Of a stretch of 64,000 nt of DNA, positions 1 to 9,526 are shown piece by piece. The stretch lies in contig NC_092242.1 of assembly GCF_036320965.1 (NCBI RefSeq), positions 65,006,020 through 65,070,019 of the forward strand. The letters are read 5' to 3'. Numbering within the stretch: the first letter of the stretch is position 1; each line of letters opens with the position of its first letter. Below the pieces are notes generated by a model. It was not told where the DNA came from. It worked only from the letters and a program-made list of their open reading frames with translations, and ran no database searches. This stretch comes from Panulirus ornatus. Lineage: Eukaryota > Arthropoda > Malacostraca > Decapoda > Palinuridae. The position numbers and the translations under genes are program-made.

Positions 1-801
1 AGGTGAGTTTGAATGGAGAAAAACTGGAGGAAGTGAAGTGTTTTAGATATCTGGGAGTGGATCTGTCAGCGGATGGAACCATGGAAGCGGAAGTGGATCA
101 TAGGGTGGGGGAGGGGGCGAAAATTTTGGGAGCCTTGAAAAATGTGTGGAAGTCGAGAACATTATCTCGGAAAGCAAAAATGGGTATGTTTGAAGGAATA
201 GTGGTTCCAACAATGTTGTATGGTTGCGAGGCGTGGGCTATGGATAGAGTTGTGTGCAGGAGGATGGATGTGCTGGAAATGAGATGTTTGAGGACAATGT
301 GTGGTGTGAGGTGGTTTGATCGAGTAAGTAACGTAAGGGTAAGAGAGATGTGTGGAAATAAAAAGAGCGTGGTTGAGAGAGCAGAAGAGGGTGTTTTGAA
401 ATGGTTTGGGCACATGGAGAGAATGAGTGAGGAAAGATTGACCAAGAGGATATATGTGTCGGAGGTGGAGGGAACGAGGAGAAGAGGGAGACCAAATTGG
501 AGGTGGAAAGATGGAGTGAAAAAGATTTTGTGTGATCGGGGCCTGAACATGCAGGAGGGTGAAAGGAGGGCAAGGAATAGAGTGAATTGGAGCGATGTGG
601 TATACAGGGTTTGACGTGCTGTCAGTGGATTGAATCAAGGCATGTGAAGCGTCTGGGGTAAACCATGGAAAGCTGTGTAGGTATGTATATTTGCGTGTGT
701 GGACGTGTGTATGTACATGTGTATGGGGGGGGGGGTTGGGCCATTTCTTTCGTCTGTTTCCTTGCGCTACCTCGCAAACGCGGGAGACAGCGACAAAGTA
801 T

Positions 802-844
<43 letters not shown>

Positions 845-848
845 TATA
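1..848 (+). mobile_element. R1 non-LTR retrotransposon copy A, 3' part
   Basis: This is the 3' end of a LINE, cut by the window edge. It holds the last part of the reverse transcriptase ORF, a 3' UTR of about 190 bp containing a G run, a conserved tail with GCTACCTCGCAAACGCGGGA, an A run (802-828) and a (TA)n tail (828-848). Near-identical sequence recurs at 22,581 and, in part, at 48,052 and 48,300-49,085, which proves it is dispersed. An A run ending in a microsatellite is typical of RTE-like elements. The exact clade cannot be fixed from this fragment. Confidence 0.88.
3..614 (+). CDS. reverse transcriptase C-terminal region of R1 LINE (partial)
   Basis: An open frame that enters from outside the window; the first codon shown is not a real start. 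It encodes the end of a non-LTR reverse transcriptase: a thumb-like segment with FRYLGVDLSADG near the start, LYGCEAWAM about residues 73-81, then the C-terminal tail with RCLRTMCGVRWFDRVSN, LKWFGHMERM and GRPNWRWKDGVKKI. These blocks are characteristic of RTE-like and related arthropod LINE proteins. The polymerase would copy element RNA at a nicked genomic target. There are no internal stops or frameshifts here, unlike copy B, so this copy may be young. The catalytic palm (YADD) would lie upstream, outside the window. The antisense open frames across 98-851 are shadows. Confidence 0.85.
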   Translation: MSLNGEKLEEVKCFRYLGVDLSADGTMEAEVDHRVGEGAKILGALKNVWKSRTLSRKAKMGMFEGIVVPTMLYGCEAWAMDRVVCRRMDVLEMRCLRTMCGVRWFDRVSNVRVREMCGNKKSVVERAEEGVLKWFGHMERMSEERLTKRIYVSEVEGTRRRGRPNWRWKDGVKKILCDRGLNMQEGERRARNRVNWSDVVYRV

Positions 849-974
849 CAAACACTAATGAGAAATCACACTCACCTGACAAAATATGAGCCACACTCTC
901 CTGTCTAAGCTCTTCGACATCATCCACCTCTACAACACTACAAACACTCGCAGTCCTTCCCTGTAAGTACTGCC

Positions 975-1095
975 TATAGAGCTCTCTTTTCTCCTTTTTT
1001 TCAAACAAAACTGTACTCCATACACCATCCAGCCTTGCTAAAAGTGACTTTTCACATGTGGTGTAATCTTGAGCAGGCAGTCTGGTAATACCTTT
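975..1095. repeat. R4 short dispersed repeat, copy 1
   Basis: It shares the core GACTTTTCACATGTGGTGTA, preceded by CTTGCTAAAAGT and followed by a GCAGGCAG-like block, with 10,018-10,120 and 12,945-13,088. Its orientation, ends and origin are unknown. It ends close to a short TATATATA stretch. Confidence 0.6.
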
Positions 1096-1217
1096 ATACA
1101 TATATATAAACTAAAAGTTTGGATACTAATGCAATGCTACACATTAATAGGAATTAGATCCACCCTCACAAAAAGGACTAATCTCGTGGGATATTCCAAG
1201 CAACTGTGATAAGTTTT

Positions 1218-1600
1218 ACTGTGTGTAATTACCTATTTTTACCATACATGAAGGGAGTTTTACACATACGGGGTCCTGTCTCTTGAACATTCTCTTCTAT
1301 CAATCAACTTAAATTCATGTATTCTTGTATGATGTCTGCATTAACCATATCCTCAGTCAATTTGTTCCATTCATCCACCACTTTTATACTATGAGTATTT
1401 TTTTTACATCCATAGTTACAAGAACTTTGCATCACCTGCAAACATACATATTCAGGTTGGATTCCATGCTTTCAGGGTAGTCAGTAATATAGATCAAGAA
1501 GAGTAATGGTACCAGAACCAAACCCTGTGGCATCTGCTGGTCACCTCAACCCATATGGAAAAAAGCTCCTCTAACACGTGTCCTTTGTTGTCTTTCAGTA
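1218..1600 (-). pseudogene. CR1-like LINE debris with reverse transcriptase motif
   Basis: Reading the minus strand through about 1,540-1,430 gives [18 protein letters not shown], then a segment ending SNLNMYVC and a stop. This corresponds to the conserved [21 protein letters not shown]...FADD block of CR1/jockey-type reverse transcriptases. The FADD site is destroyed. The adjoining 1,218-1,415 segment carries a block (acac..cggggtcc..gtctcttgaac) found again at 43,060-43,100 and partly at 52,605-52,625, so it belongs to the same dispersed family. The fragment is non-functional. Confidence 0.65.
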
Positions 1601-1604
1601 GGTG

Positions 1605-1680
1605 TTGTGTGTAAAGAATCACCAAGACAAGCTTGGCACACTTTTGTCAATGACATCCCATTCTCGGGCATGCTATTACT
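1605..1680. repeat. R5 short dispersed repeat, copy 1
   Basis: Blocks reading gtgtaaagaatcaccaagac, agcttggcaca and gtcaatgaca, in this order, are repeated at 19,484-19,575 with small changes. The second copy abuts a (GT)n tract. The family is not recognised. Confidence 0.5.
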
Positions 1681-1694
1681 GGTACAGGTTTGGT

Positions 1695-1768
1695 GTGTGT
1701 GTGCTTGGGGTGTCATTACTGGCATACACTATTGTGTGTGCTTGGGGTGTCATTACTGGCATACACTA
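1695..1768. repeat. 37-bp tandem duplication
   Basis: Two almost identical head-to-tail copies of a 37-bp unit containing CTTGGGGTGTCATTACTGGC; the unit starts are offset by 37 bp (1,704 and 1,741). It directly follows R5 copy 1. Confidence 0.85.
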
Positions 1769-1789
1769 GCCTATGTGTAACTGTAGTGC

Positions 1790-2227
1790 AATGGGTTGTA
1801 CGGATGATGTAAGTCACATTTAATGTGATATAATGCTTCATCCCAAAATTAATTCAGCTTGCAAAAGTTTTACCATATTAAGCCATATTCATTAAATTGA
1901 AGACACAAGCACCCCACACTGTCTCGGCAATATGTTATTGTATAATTGAGACATCTAAATTACCATCTTAAAAAAAATCTTAATTTTCATGCTAAATGGC
2001 TCATTTTGCCCGAACAGACTTATTTCTTTACCTGTGGTGCTTTTGTAGGTTTCCAGAAGTCGACAGCGATGGGGGTTCCCTTTATTACACAGCCATTCAT
2101 TGTCACTCAGTTGCATTCCTCTTAGCTTTTCTTGTTCCTAAAAGTTCAGATTTGTAACTATAAGTCAATTCTATGAAACAGCTCACATAGTATCAAAATA
2201 ACTGATATATATCTATATATCTATCTA

Positions 2228-2268
<41 letters not shown>

Positions 2269-3914
2269 TCACAATGCACTATTTGGAAACAATTTTGTTT
2301 TATGTTCCATTAAAAGTATTCTTTAAGTGTGCCTTTACTTTGTTAACTCATACAGACAAAATTAATTGGAAAGAATCTGTTTCACTACAACAAAAATTCT
2401 GACAAGCATACTTTTTTTTTTGTTAGCTTAAGTTCTGTGCTGTTTGTGTTTATTTACCCTAACCTTACAAAACCAATCCTTACCTCACCCAAGTGAAAAG
2501 AGCACTTGTGCTCCAATATCAAAATTGCATCAGCATTTTCTGATACCTTAAACAAATGGTTTCATGCTGCCTAGAAGAAATCCCAATTATTCTTTGTTAT
2601 TTACGAAGATCCTGCCATGCCTCATAACTTCTGAATCTGACAAAAAGAGTTTTGCACAAATTCCATAAATTCTTATCTCTCTAGACATTTTAACTTGCTT
2701 CTTACCTTCCACAGTAAACGAAAAAATTGTGGATAAAAGGGAAGTAATGTACATTTTTTAAAACAATACATAATAATACAGAGAACTTCACATATGCACT
2801 TCTAAAACATCAAAAGTGCATATTGTTTGGTTACCACATTTGACAAAAATAAAGTATATTCAATTCGACTTTTTCCCTATCCATTCATTACACTACCAAT
2901 AAAGAATCCATTAGAAAAAATTTAAGATAAACTTATACAAGTGCCGACTGGAAGTTTTTTTTTTTTTCCCATACTCATAAAAATACATACAGGAGAGCTA
3001 TAAACATAAATTAGTCGACTGTGTCTCTAACAGTCCTCCAATGATCTCGTCAATCCCACAGCAGTTCTCTTAGATTTTCGTCTAAGCATAAGACGTGGAG
3101 CTAATACAAACAACCAGCAATTCAATACTTAATATTCCTTGACTATTTTTTCGTGAAAATACGGATGGTTTACCGTAATATACGAGTACTTTAAGGACAT
3201 AAGTGTACTCGATGACATGCCCAAAGCTAAGACGCACTTCTTAAAGTATAACACCTGCAAGTATACATTCAATCTACTTCTTCATCACTATAAAATATCA
3301 GTTTATCCCAAAACTACACATTTAATACAGTAATTCCCAAGTTCACCAGACTTATATGACCTATTTAAGAAGCACTTAACGTCTCATTTGAAGTTAACAC
3401 GAATCAACATGTCACAGTAATTCACCCAATATGTATTTCATGAATTATATACATTGCCAACACTTACATCAGCTTATTTACTCGTGAGAAGACGTTATAC
3501 CACCTTTACCACTTATCTAGACAATGTCATTTGGATGGAAAATGGGAATATCACAGAAAAAGATAACTTCCACAAATATTGAACGCTTACCTTGACAAGC
3601 CTCAAGCAACGAAGCCAACACTGTCAACAGCACGGACGACGGGACTACTTTAAATTACTATTTCGTTCTCTACAACACATAAATAAGTCAAGACTAATAG
3701 TACCATATGTAAACTTTTAAATGTTGCACATGAATCAATATCTTAAGATTTCTAAGTTTGATATAATTTCAAAGAAAAATATATTTAGGCTCGTTAACAT
3801 GTAAGCGATTGTTGTCCGTCAAACTATTACTAGTACGAGATAATTATAATCTCGTACAAGACATTTGAAATGTTATTGAAAAACCAATAAAGACATACCA
3901 CATTATAAATTCGG

Positions 3915-3917
<3 letters not shown>
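1790..3917. other. AT-rich non-coding stretch
   Basis: No open frame with protein-like composition and no recognisable RNA gene. It contains an (AT)n tract with a (CTAT)n edge at about 2,210-2,265, plus poly(T) runs near 2,410 and 2,955. I see nothing else I can support. Confidence 0.6.
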
Positions 3918-3963
<46 letters not shown>

Positions 3964-4191
3964 CTATTCATACATATTCAACATTTCTCGCATTAGCGAG
4001 GTAGCATTGGGAGCAGAGGACTGAGCTTTAGACGGAATATCCTCACTTGGTCCCTTCTCTGTTCTTTTTGGAAAATTAAAGATGAGAGGAGAGGATTTCC
4101 AGCCCGTCGCTCCCCCCCCTATCAGTCGCCTTGTACGACACGCAGCTAGTATATGAGAGGTATTCTATCTCCTCTATCCCCTGGGATAATA

Positions 4192-4258
<67 letters not shown>
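3918..4258 (-). mobile_element. R2 short SINE-like element, copy 1, between two (AT)n tracts
   Basis: The element body is about 3,949-4,192. It is flanked by (TA)n at 3,918-3,948 and by an AT/GT tract at about 4,190-4,258. The T run at the left edge, read on the minus strand, is a terminal A run, so the 3' end is on the left. Inside are the conserved core CGCATTAGCGAGGTAGC, the block GGAATATCCTCAC, the block GAGGATTTCCAGCCC, and the right end with CGACACGCAG and CTATCCCCTGGGA. Other copies lie at 13,416-13,625 and 49,409-49,533, with end fragments in the palindrome at 13.1-13.4 kb. No ORF is present, so it must be non-autonomous. Confidence 0.75.
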
Positions 4259-4259
<1 letters not shown>

Positions 4260-4260
<1 letters not shown>

Positions 4261-4856
4261 TAACTGAAAGGGTGTGGCATGCAATGCAAGCAAGATAGGG
4301 CAATTAATTACCATATACCAGCAATAGATCTGCTGCTTGGAAAATACACTGTCAGTTGGATAAAAAGAATTACCAGGACGCACACTCATCTGGTTTTGCT
4401 GGGTTACACTTCGGTAAATTTCATCACATTCATATCACCTATTTCAACCACCTCTATCCTCACCTTAAAACCATTTATGAAGTCATTCAATTTCTCCAGA
4501 AATGCTTAAATCTATCTTTACCTTGCACAGTCTTCATATTCATGGGTACATATGCACATTCCCATACATACACAATTACAATTAAGAAGAAAAATATTTT
4601 GGCTAACTCGGTTACCTAAGCATGCCCAGTGGAAGGATTAGGATTTCTTGGCCTTAGTGAACAAAATTTTTCATATATTCTTTTTCTTAGACACCCATTT
4701 AATCTCTGTGAGAGTCTGAAGCTTGATCCTAACCAGTGGATTCCTTGAAAACTCAGGAACCTGAGGCTGTGTTCCCACTTCTTGTAGATCTACCACCTAA
4801 ACAAAAAGTAGTTGAACCAGATTGACAAAAAAGTACATGGTATCACCTATCAATTC
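4260..4856. other. unremarkable non-coding stretch
   Basis: Short open frames here show no family resemblance and overlap each other in different frames. I see nothing supportable. Confidence 0.5.
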
Positions 4857-5045
4857 GTTCATTCTGTAAATACATGCAGATAACCAATGCCCTCAGTCAA
4901 CTGACTGTATCTGCATGAACTTGTTCATTCTGTGAATACAAGCTGATAACCAATGTCTCTCAGTCAATTGACTGTATTTGCATAAGTTGTTCATTCTGTG
5001 AATACATGCTGATGACCAATGTCCTCAGTCAACTGACTATTTGCT
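4857..5045. repeat. 66-bp tandem repeat, three copies
   Basis: Units begin at GTTCATTCTG at 4,857, 4,923 and 4,989, exactly 66 bp apart. Each unit includes a CTCAGTCAA-type block; in the middle copy CAGTCAATTGACTG is a perfect 14-bp palindrome and in the others it is nearly so. Divergence between units is modest. Confidence 0.9.
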
Positions 5046-5162
5046 CAGCTTCCAATTTTAGGATTGCACTATGATGAGCAGGCCTATTGCGAGTCTTTGT
5101 GGGCAATGGCCTGACGATGATGAGCTGTTATCTACAAGTTGGCCCCAGAGACAAGCAGAGTT

Positions 5163-5375
5163 TCAGTCTGAAAAGCTAAGTACTGTTGTCTGTGGTGACC
5201 TGTATCCCTTATACTTACACCATATCAGCTTCAGATGTGAGGCAATCTCCCTGGAAAGAAGTGTTAGGTCGTCTAGGGATTTTGATGCGTTAGAATTAAC
5301 ATCATCGTTCACACCAATGACAAATACAAAATCTGGCTGTACATTCAAACCTGCACCTCCAATAAGCTCCCACTA
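5163..5375 (-). pseudogene. possible SGNH-hydrolase-like fragment
   Basis: The minus strand is open through WELIGGAGLNVQPDFVFVIG and VNDDVNSN, then SLDDLTLLSREIASHLKLIW. The PDFVFVIGVND segment resembles block III (GxND after a hydrophobic strand) of SGNH hydrolases, and the following spacing fits a helix. Esterase domains of this type occur in ORF1 of CR1-type LINEs, and CR1-like debris is present elsewhere in this window. No catalytic Ser (GDS) block or His block can be seen, and no splice sites are convincing. It may be LINE ORF1 debris or chance. Confidence 0.25.
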
Positions 5376-5610
5376 CATTTCAAAATGAAAAAATCAGAAA
5401 GTTCCTCCTAGTTCTCTATTCTGTCAAACATGCATACTCCTTTTTTCTCTTTCCACCTCTTCTTTGGTCTTGCAATACACCAATCCCAATACCTTCACTA
5501 GGACACTTTCAGTTTACCCTCTGCAGTAATGATATTGTCTCTGAATGTCTGGTGTTATGAAGGTAAGTGAAATTTTGATACAAAAGTTTTATTCAAATTA
5601 TACATAAAAA

Positions 5611-6195
5611 GTGATTTTGAACTGACCTGAGTAACAAATTTTGTGCAAATTACTCATTAAATAACACCCATCATCATACATCACAGAGTAAAAATTCACA
5701 ATCCATGAGTATTCTAATTAAATATTATAGAACTTGTTAGCTATGAAACTTTCAAATTTACTAAAGAATCATAAAAAGTAAAGTTGAGGAATGAATCCAT
5801 CAACTGATTCAAAACTAACAACCACTGTGAAAGGACCAATTTTAACTAAATCAGCAAAGTACTTAACATGCAAGGTTTCTTTTACATGTGAAAATCTTGA
5901 CCCTTTGAAAAAAAAAAAAAACTACTATATGTACCAAAAATCTAGAAATCAAATCTTTAATTATGCTTTGTGTGATTTTGAGCTGACATGTCACAAATTT
6001 TGAGCAAATTACTCATCAAATTACAGCCATCATCATACATCACAGTAAAAATTCACAATACAGTAATTAAATATTACAGAACTTGTCATTTATGAAGCTT
6101 TAAAATCTACTGACTCAAAACCATCTTAACCAGTACCAAAAGACCAACCAACAAGGTTAGCAAAGAAATTAACATAGTTTCTTTCATACCATGTA
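5611..6195. repeat. imperfect direct duplication, offset 361 bp
   Basis: Copy 1 starts at GTGATTTTGAACTGAC (5,611) and copy 2 at GTGATTTTGAGCTGAC (5,972). The parallel blocks continue through ACAAATTTTG, CAAATTACTCAT, CATCATCATACATCACAG, TAAAAATTCACAAT, TTAAATATTA, AGAACTTGT and the TTAACAT..TTTCTTT region. The copies differ by many substitutions and indels, so the duplication is old. The A run near 5,910-5,922 lies between them. No coding function is visible. Confidence 0.85.
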
Positions 6196-6199
6196 ATGA

Positions 6200-8149
6200 T
6201 TTACTGCTGTATATTTTGTGCTAAGCTTTAATATTAAAAATATATTCATTTGCAAACAAATTTGTTGCTTGCAGTAACAATAACATATAAATACAATCCT
6301 TAAAATACAAGTAAAACAATATCACATTATGTAAAATGAAAGGCATCAGTTAAAAACAACAATAGTTCTGCATGTCATGTGAGGCAACTACAAGGGGCAG
6401 GTGGCTGGTAATCTTTTCCCTTGGATTTTCACTTTCTAAAAGCAGGAACAGAAGGAACCGAGTGGTAAAGATGCTGTATCCTAAACTATTTACAATGACA
6501 AATAGTTGCCTGAGTTAGATCACTAACGTTGTTAAACAATTACATATCAAAGCCAAATAAAAAGCCCAAATCTAAACTTCAATACCAAACTACTTCAGCA
6601 AATAAGCAAACATTACAAAACACTTCATTTCCTATAATGCCAGTGAGAGAAACCAGAAATTTGATGAAATCAACTTGAACACTATATAAAGATTATCAAA
6701 ATATCTTTTCAAAATTTAAGGAGAATTGTGGTCATAATTTAAATTCCTTCAATTCAGTACATATTCACCAATATTATAAGAAATAATACTGTGCAATATA
6801 CAGTTACTATTTTAATTTTCTTAATCTTCTATTTTACTTCCCTCAGTCAAACAAGGCTGCATAAAGCCAATATTCCCCAAGCGCATCAGCACTTTTTAAA
6901 TACAAAGCCTGCCTCAAACAATTCCTATAAAAGCCTCATGTCACCATACATAGCGATGTAATGCAAAACTTAATCAAGAAGCTTAAAAATGGTTTTCTTA
7001 CTATAACATTAGTGACACTAACATACAAGTTTATTATGAACTCATATATATGACTCCTATTGCTAATATGTTTGCCATATGTGAAGACTCTTTTACCATG
7101 GCAATACCCTTGATGGGAGTTCCCAGAGGGTACAGGCATCAGAGATACACTTAGATAGAATATGTTTGCCTTCAACATCTGCAATTCAGTTAATTGTTAT
7201 CTAGGACAGTCATGAAGGGAGACGAGTTCTCAGTGGTACATGCTGTTTGGGGGATATGTTGAGCACTTTCAAAACTAATGCACATGAGGACATGAGTGAG
7301 AGAACTGAAGAATATGCACATGAGAGCTGAATAAAAAGGACTGCAAAACTTTAGTGTGGGAGCTCTAGAATACAGCAATAATTATGCTGAAAACGTGAAT
7401 TACACTACCTGTGAATAAGATTTACAAAACAAGATGGTAAGAGTCATGACCAGCCATCAAAAGTGGGAAAACAAATATGACAGTTGCAGAACACAAGTAA
7501 TGTTGCAAAGCAAGGTAGAGCAAGGGGCAGATAAAAATGTAGGACAACAATTATTGAACACATTTAAGGACTGTAGAATGCATGTATACTGTACAGCATA
7601 AAACATAGGTGTGAGTTGCAAAAATGGGCGATGTAACACAAAGAAATAATACTTTTCCTATGATATTCTGATTTGGATAGTCTGATAAGTCACATCTGGA
7701 AGCAACACAGTTTCAGAAAGCATCAAGTCCAAACACCCTAACCTTCCCAATTTCATCACCCTCTTGCTTCCATACACTGATTACCAAAGCTTTTATAAAA
7801 ATAGCTGTATCTTTAGATTACTTTTTCATGCCATTCCTAAACATGCATATTTGGTCTTTCATCATACAGAAATATATTCTTCACATATTCTTGAAGATCA
7901 CTAATCTATGCTCAATCTACAATTGCAAGTCGAGAGGCATGGGATTATCATTTTTCAATAGGAAAAGTACCATACAATGAGTGCAGATCATCATATATAT
8001 GGCATTAGACTTTTTTATCCTTATAAGCCCTGACTGATAATATACATGAGCAATAAATCTCGAATTTTTTTTCACATCACATGTAGTACAGAAACTCTGC
8101 TTTATACTGATATGGTTTGCCTTTTATCATATATTCCGATGACTCCAAT
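6200..8149. other. AT-rich intergenic stretch downstream of the TTLL gene
   Basis: Short antisense frames near 6,936-7,640 have no recognisable domains and lack splice-site support. No repeat or RNA gene was recognised. Confidence 0.5.
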
Positions 8150-8155
8150 TTTATT
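8150..8155 (-). terminator. candidate poly(A) signal of the TTLL gene
   Basis: TTTATT on the plus strand reads AATAAA on the minus strand. It is the first AATAAA found downstream of the stop codon at 8,891, implying a 3' UTR of roughly 740 bp. The position is inferred only; alternative signals cannot be excluded. Confidence 0.3.
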
Positions 8156-8890
8156 ATCAGTCATCAAACTTGTTCATTTGAAACTTATTTCTAAAACATA
8201 TCACATACTAAGAGACTTGGACTGAAGCCATTAACTGATTCACCTGTCACAGATTAAAGTATCATCATATTCAGCAGTAAGAATAAAAATAACATAAATG
8301 TTCCTCCCTTAAGAAAATATCCTTGTAATCATTACTGCACAAATCAGTGAATTAAGTCTACCTGCATCCCTGCAAGAAACAGTAACATAAGACCTCGTAC
8401 ATACTCTTAATGTTTCCACTGTTACTCGGAATAAATAAAATTCAGTCATCAATCATCAGCACCATAATCAGATATACTCCAAAAATATTGTATTCTATAA
8501 TTTCACCTACTTATCTCCCTTTGAACTTGTACAAAAGAGTATTTCAGTTAGAATATAAAATTAATACAAAATAACACTAATTTCAGATTAAAAGATTTAC
8601 ATTCTTAGATGAACAAATCAGAAAAAATCGTTGATACTCAGCTTCATCAAAAATTAAATGACATCAATAGCATTAAACCAGTGAGGGAAATACATAAATA
8701 AAGTATATAATTCACATTAAACCAGTGATCCTTCACTGTCATTTGAAGTAAGTCACCATTCCAATAATGAACACAGGTAGAGGGTATGATTAAATCACCT
8801 TTCACACACGAGTGCATCAACTATATGCCTGTTTTGTCCTTGTTCCAGTTGCAACTACTGTACTGCAATTCTAAGGAAAAGATACTGTGA

Positions 8891-9526
8891 CTATGAGCAA
8901 AATGTTTTATCACTAAGGCACTTTCCCCGGAACCATTCAGTCATCAGGGTGTTTTCTGGAGTTAGACCACTCATATTTGCTGCATCATGTGCATGGTCAG
9001 GGTTGATGGGCTGTGGCACTATTCGACGACAAGCCCCTCGTCGCTGATGTTCTAGGTAAGCGCGAGATAAATCAGCAAGTTCATCTTTCTTCAGACATGG
9101 TAAGCATAGATGACACTCTACTCTGTTACAAGCACCAGTACCATCTTGGCAATTAGTGACACAGTGGTCAGCAAACACCATTAAGTCCTTGGTGGCAGCC
9201 TGCATCTCATCTTCATCAGTGGAACGTGACGCAAGACTGCTAGAATGTATAACACGGCCCACACCCACTAAGGAGAGAAGATTGTACACTACCTGCTCAT
9301 ACAACAAACGATTTTCCTTAAAGTGAGATGATGACAGGTTGGGTGACATGTTAGCCTCCATTAAGTGAACTTTCAGCAGATCATCCACTACAAAATCAAA
9401 TCGCATCATCTCAAAAAAGTTGGCTGAGCTTGGGTAATGTGAAGTGGCCTGCGCTAGAGCTGTCTCTTTGCCATAAAACACATTACGGATGGCGTCCTGC
9501 ACTGCATCCCAAACCACATTTGGGTC
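8891..9526 (-). CDS. TTLL exon 4: metal-binding motif and Cys-rich C-terminus
   Basis: The acceptor ATTCTGCATAG precedes GACCCAAATGTG (DPNVVW). The exon carries the FDFVVDD and EANMSPNL motifs, then a long tail containing CVTNCQDGTGACNRVECHLC and LPC, ending SDKTFCS and TAA. Ten Cys in the last 95 residues are unusual for cytosolic TTLLs and fit either disulphides in the secretory pathway or a metal site. Confidence 0.93.
   Translation of the reverse strand, partial: DPNVVWDAVQDAIRNVFYGKETALAQATSHYPSSANFFEMMRFDFVVDDLLKVHLMEANMSPNLSSSHFKENRLLYEQVVYNLLSLVGVGRVIHSSSLASRSTDEDEMQAATKDLMVFADHCVTNCQDGTGACNRVECHLCLPCLKKDELADLSRAYLEHQRRGACRRIVPQPINPDHAHDAANMSGLTPENTLMTEWFRGKCLSDKTFCS

Noticed and set aside
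98..851. Minus-strand frames opposite R1 copies A and B, and plus-strand frames opposite copy D
   Set aside because: The R1 protein lies on the other strand, and the antisense frames keep the same sequence only because the copies are near-identical.
4857..6195. CRISPR-like interpretation of the direct repeats
   Set aside because: Repeats are full tandem units without unique spacers, in eukaryotic DNA; no cas-like gene exists here.
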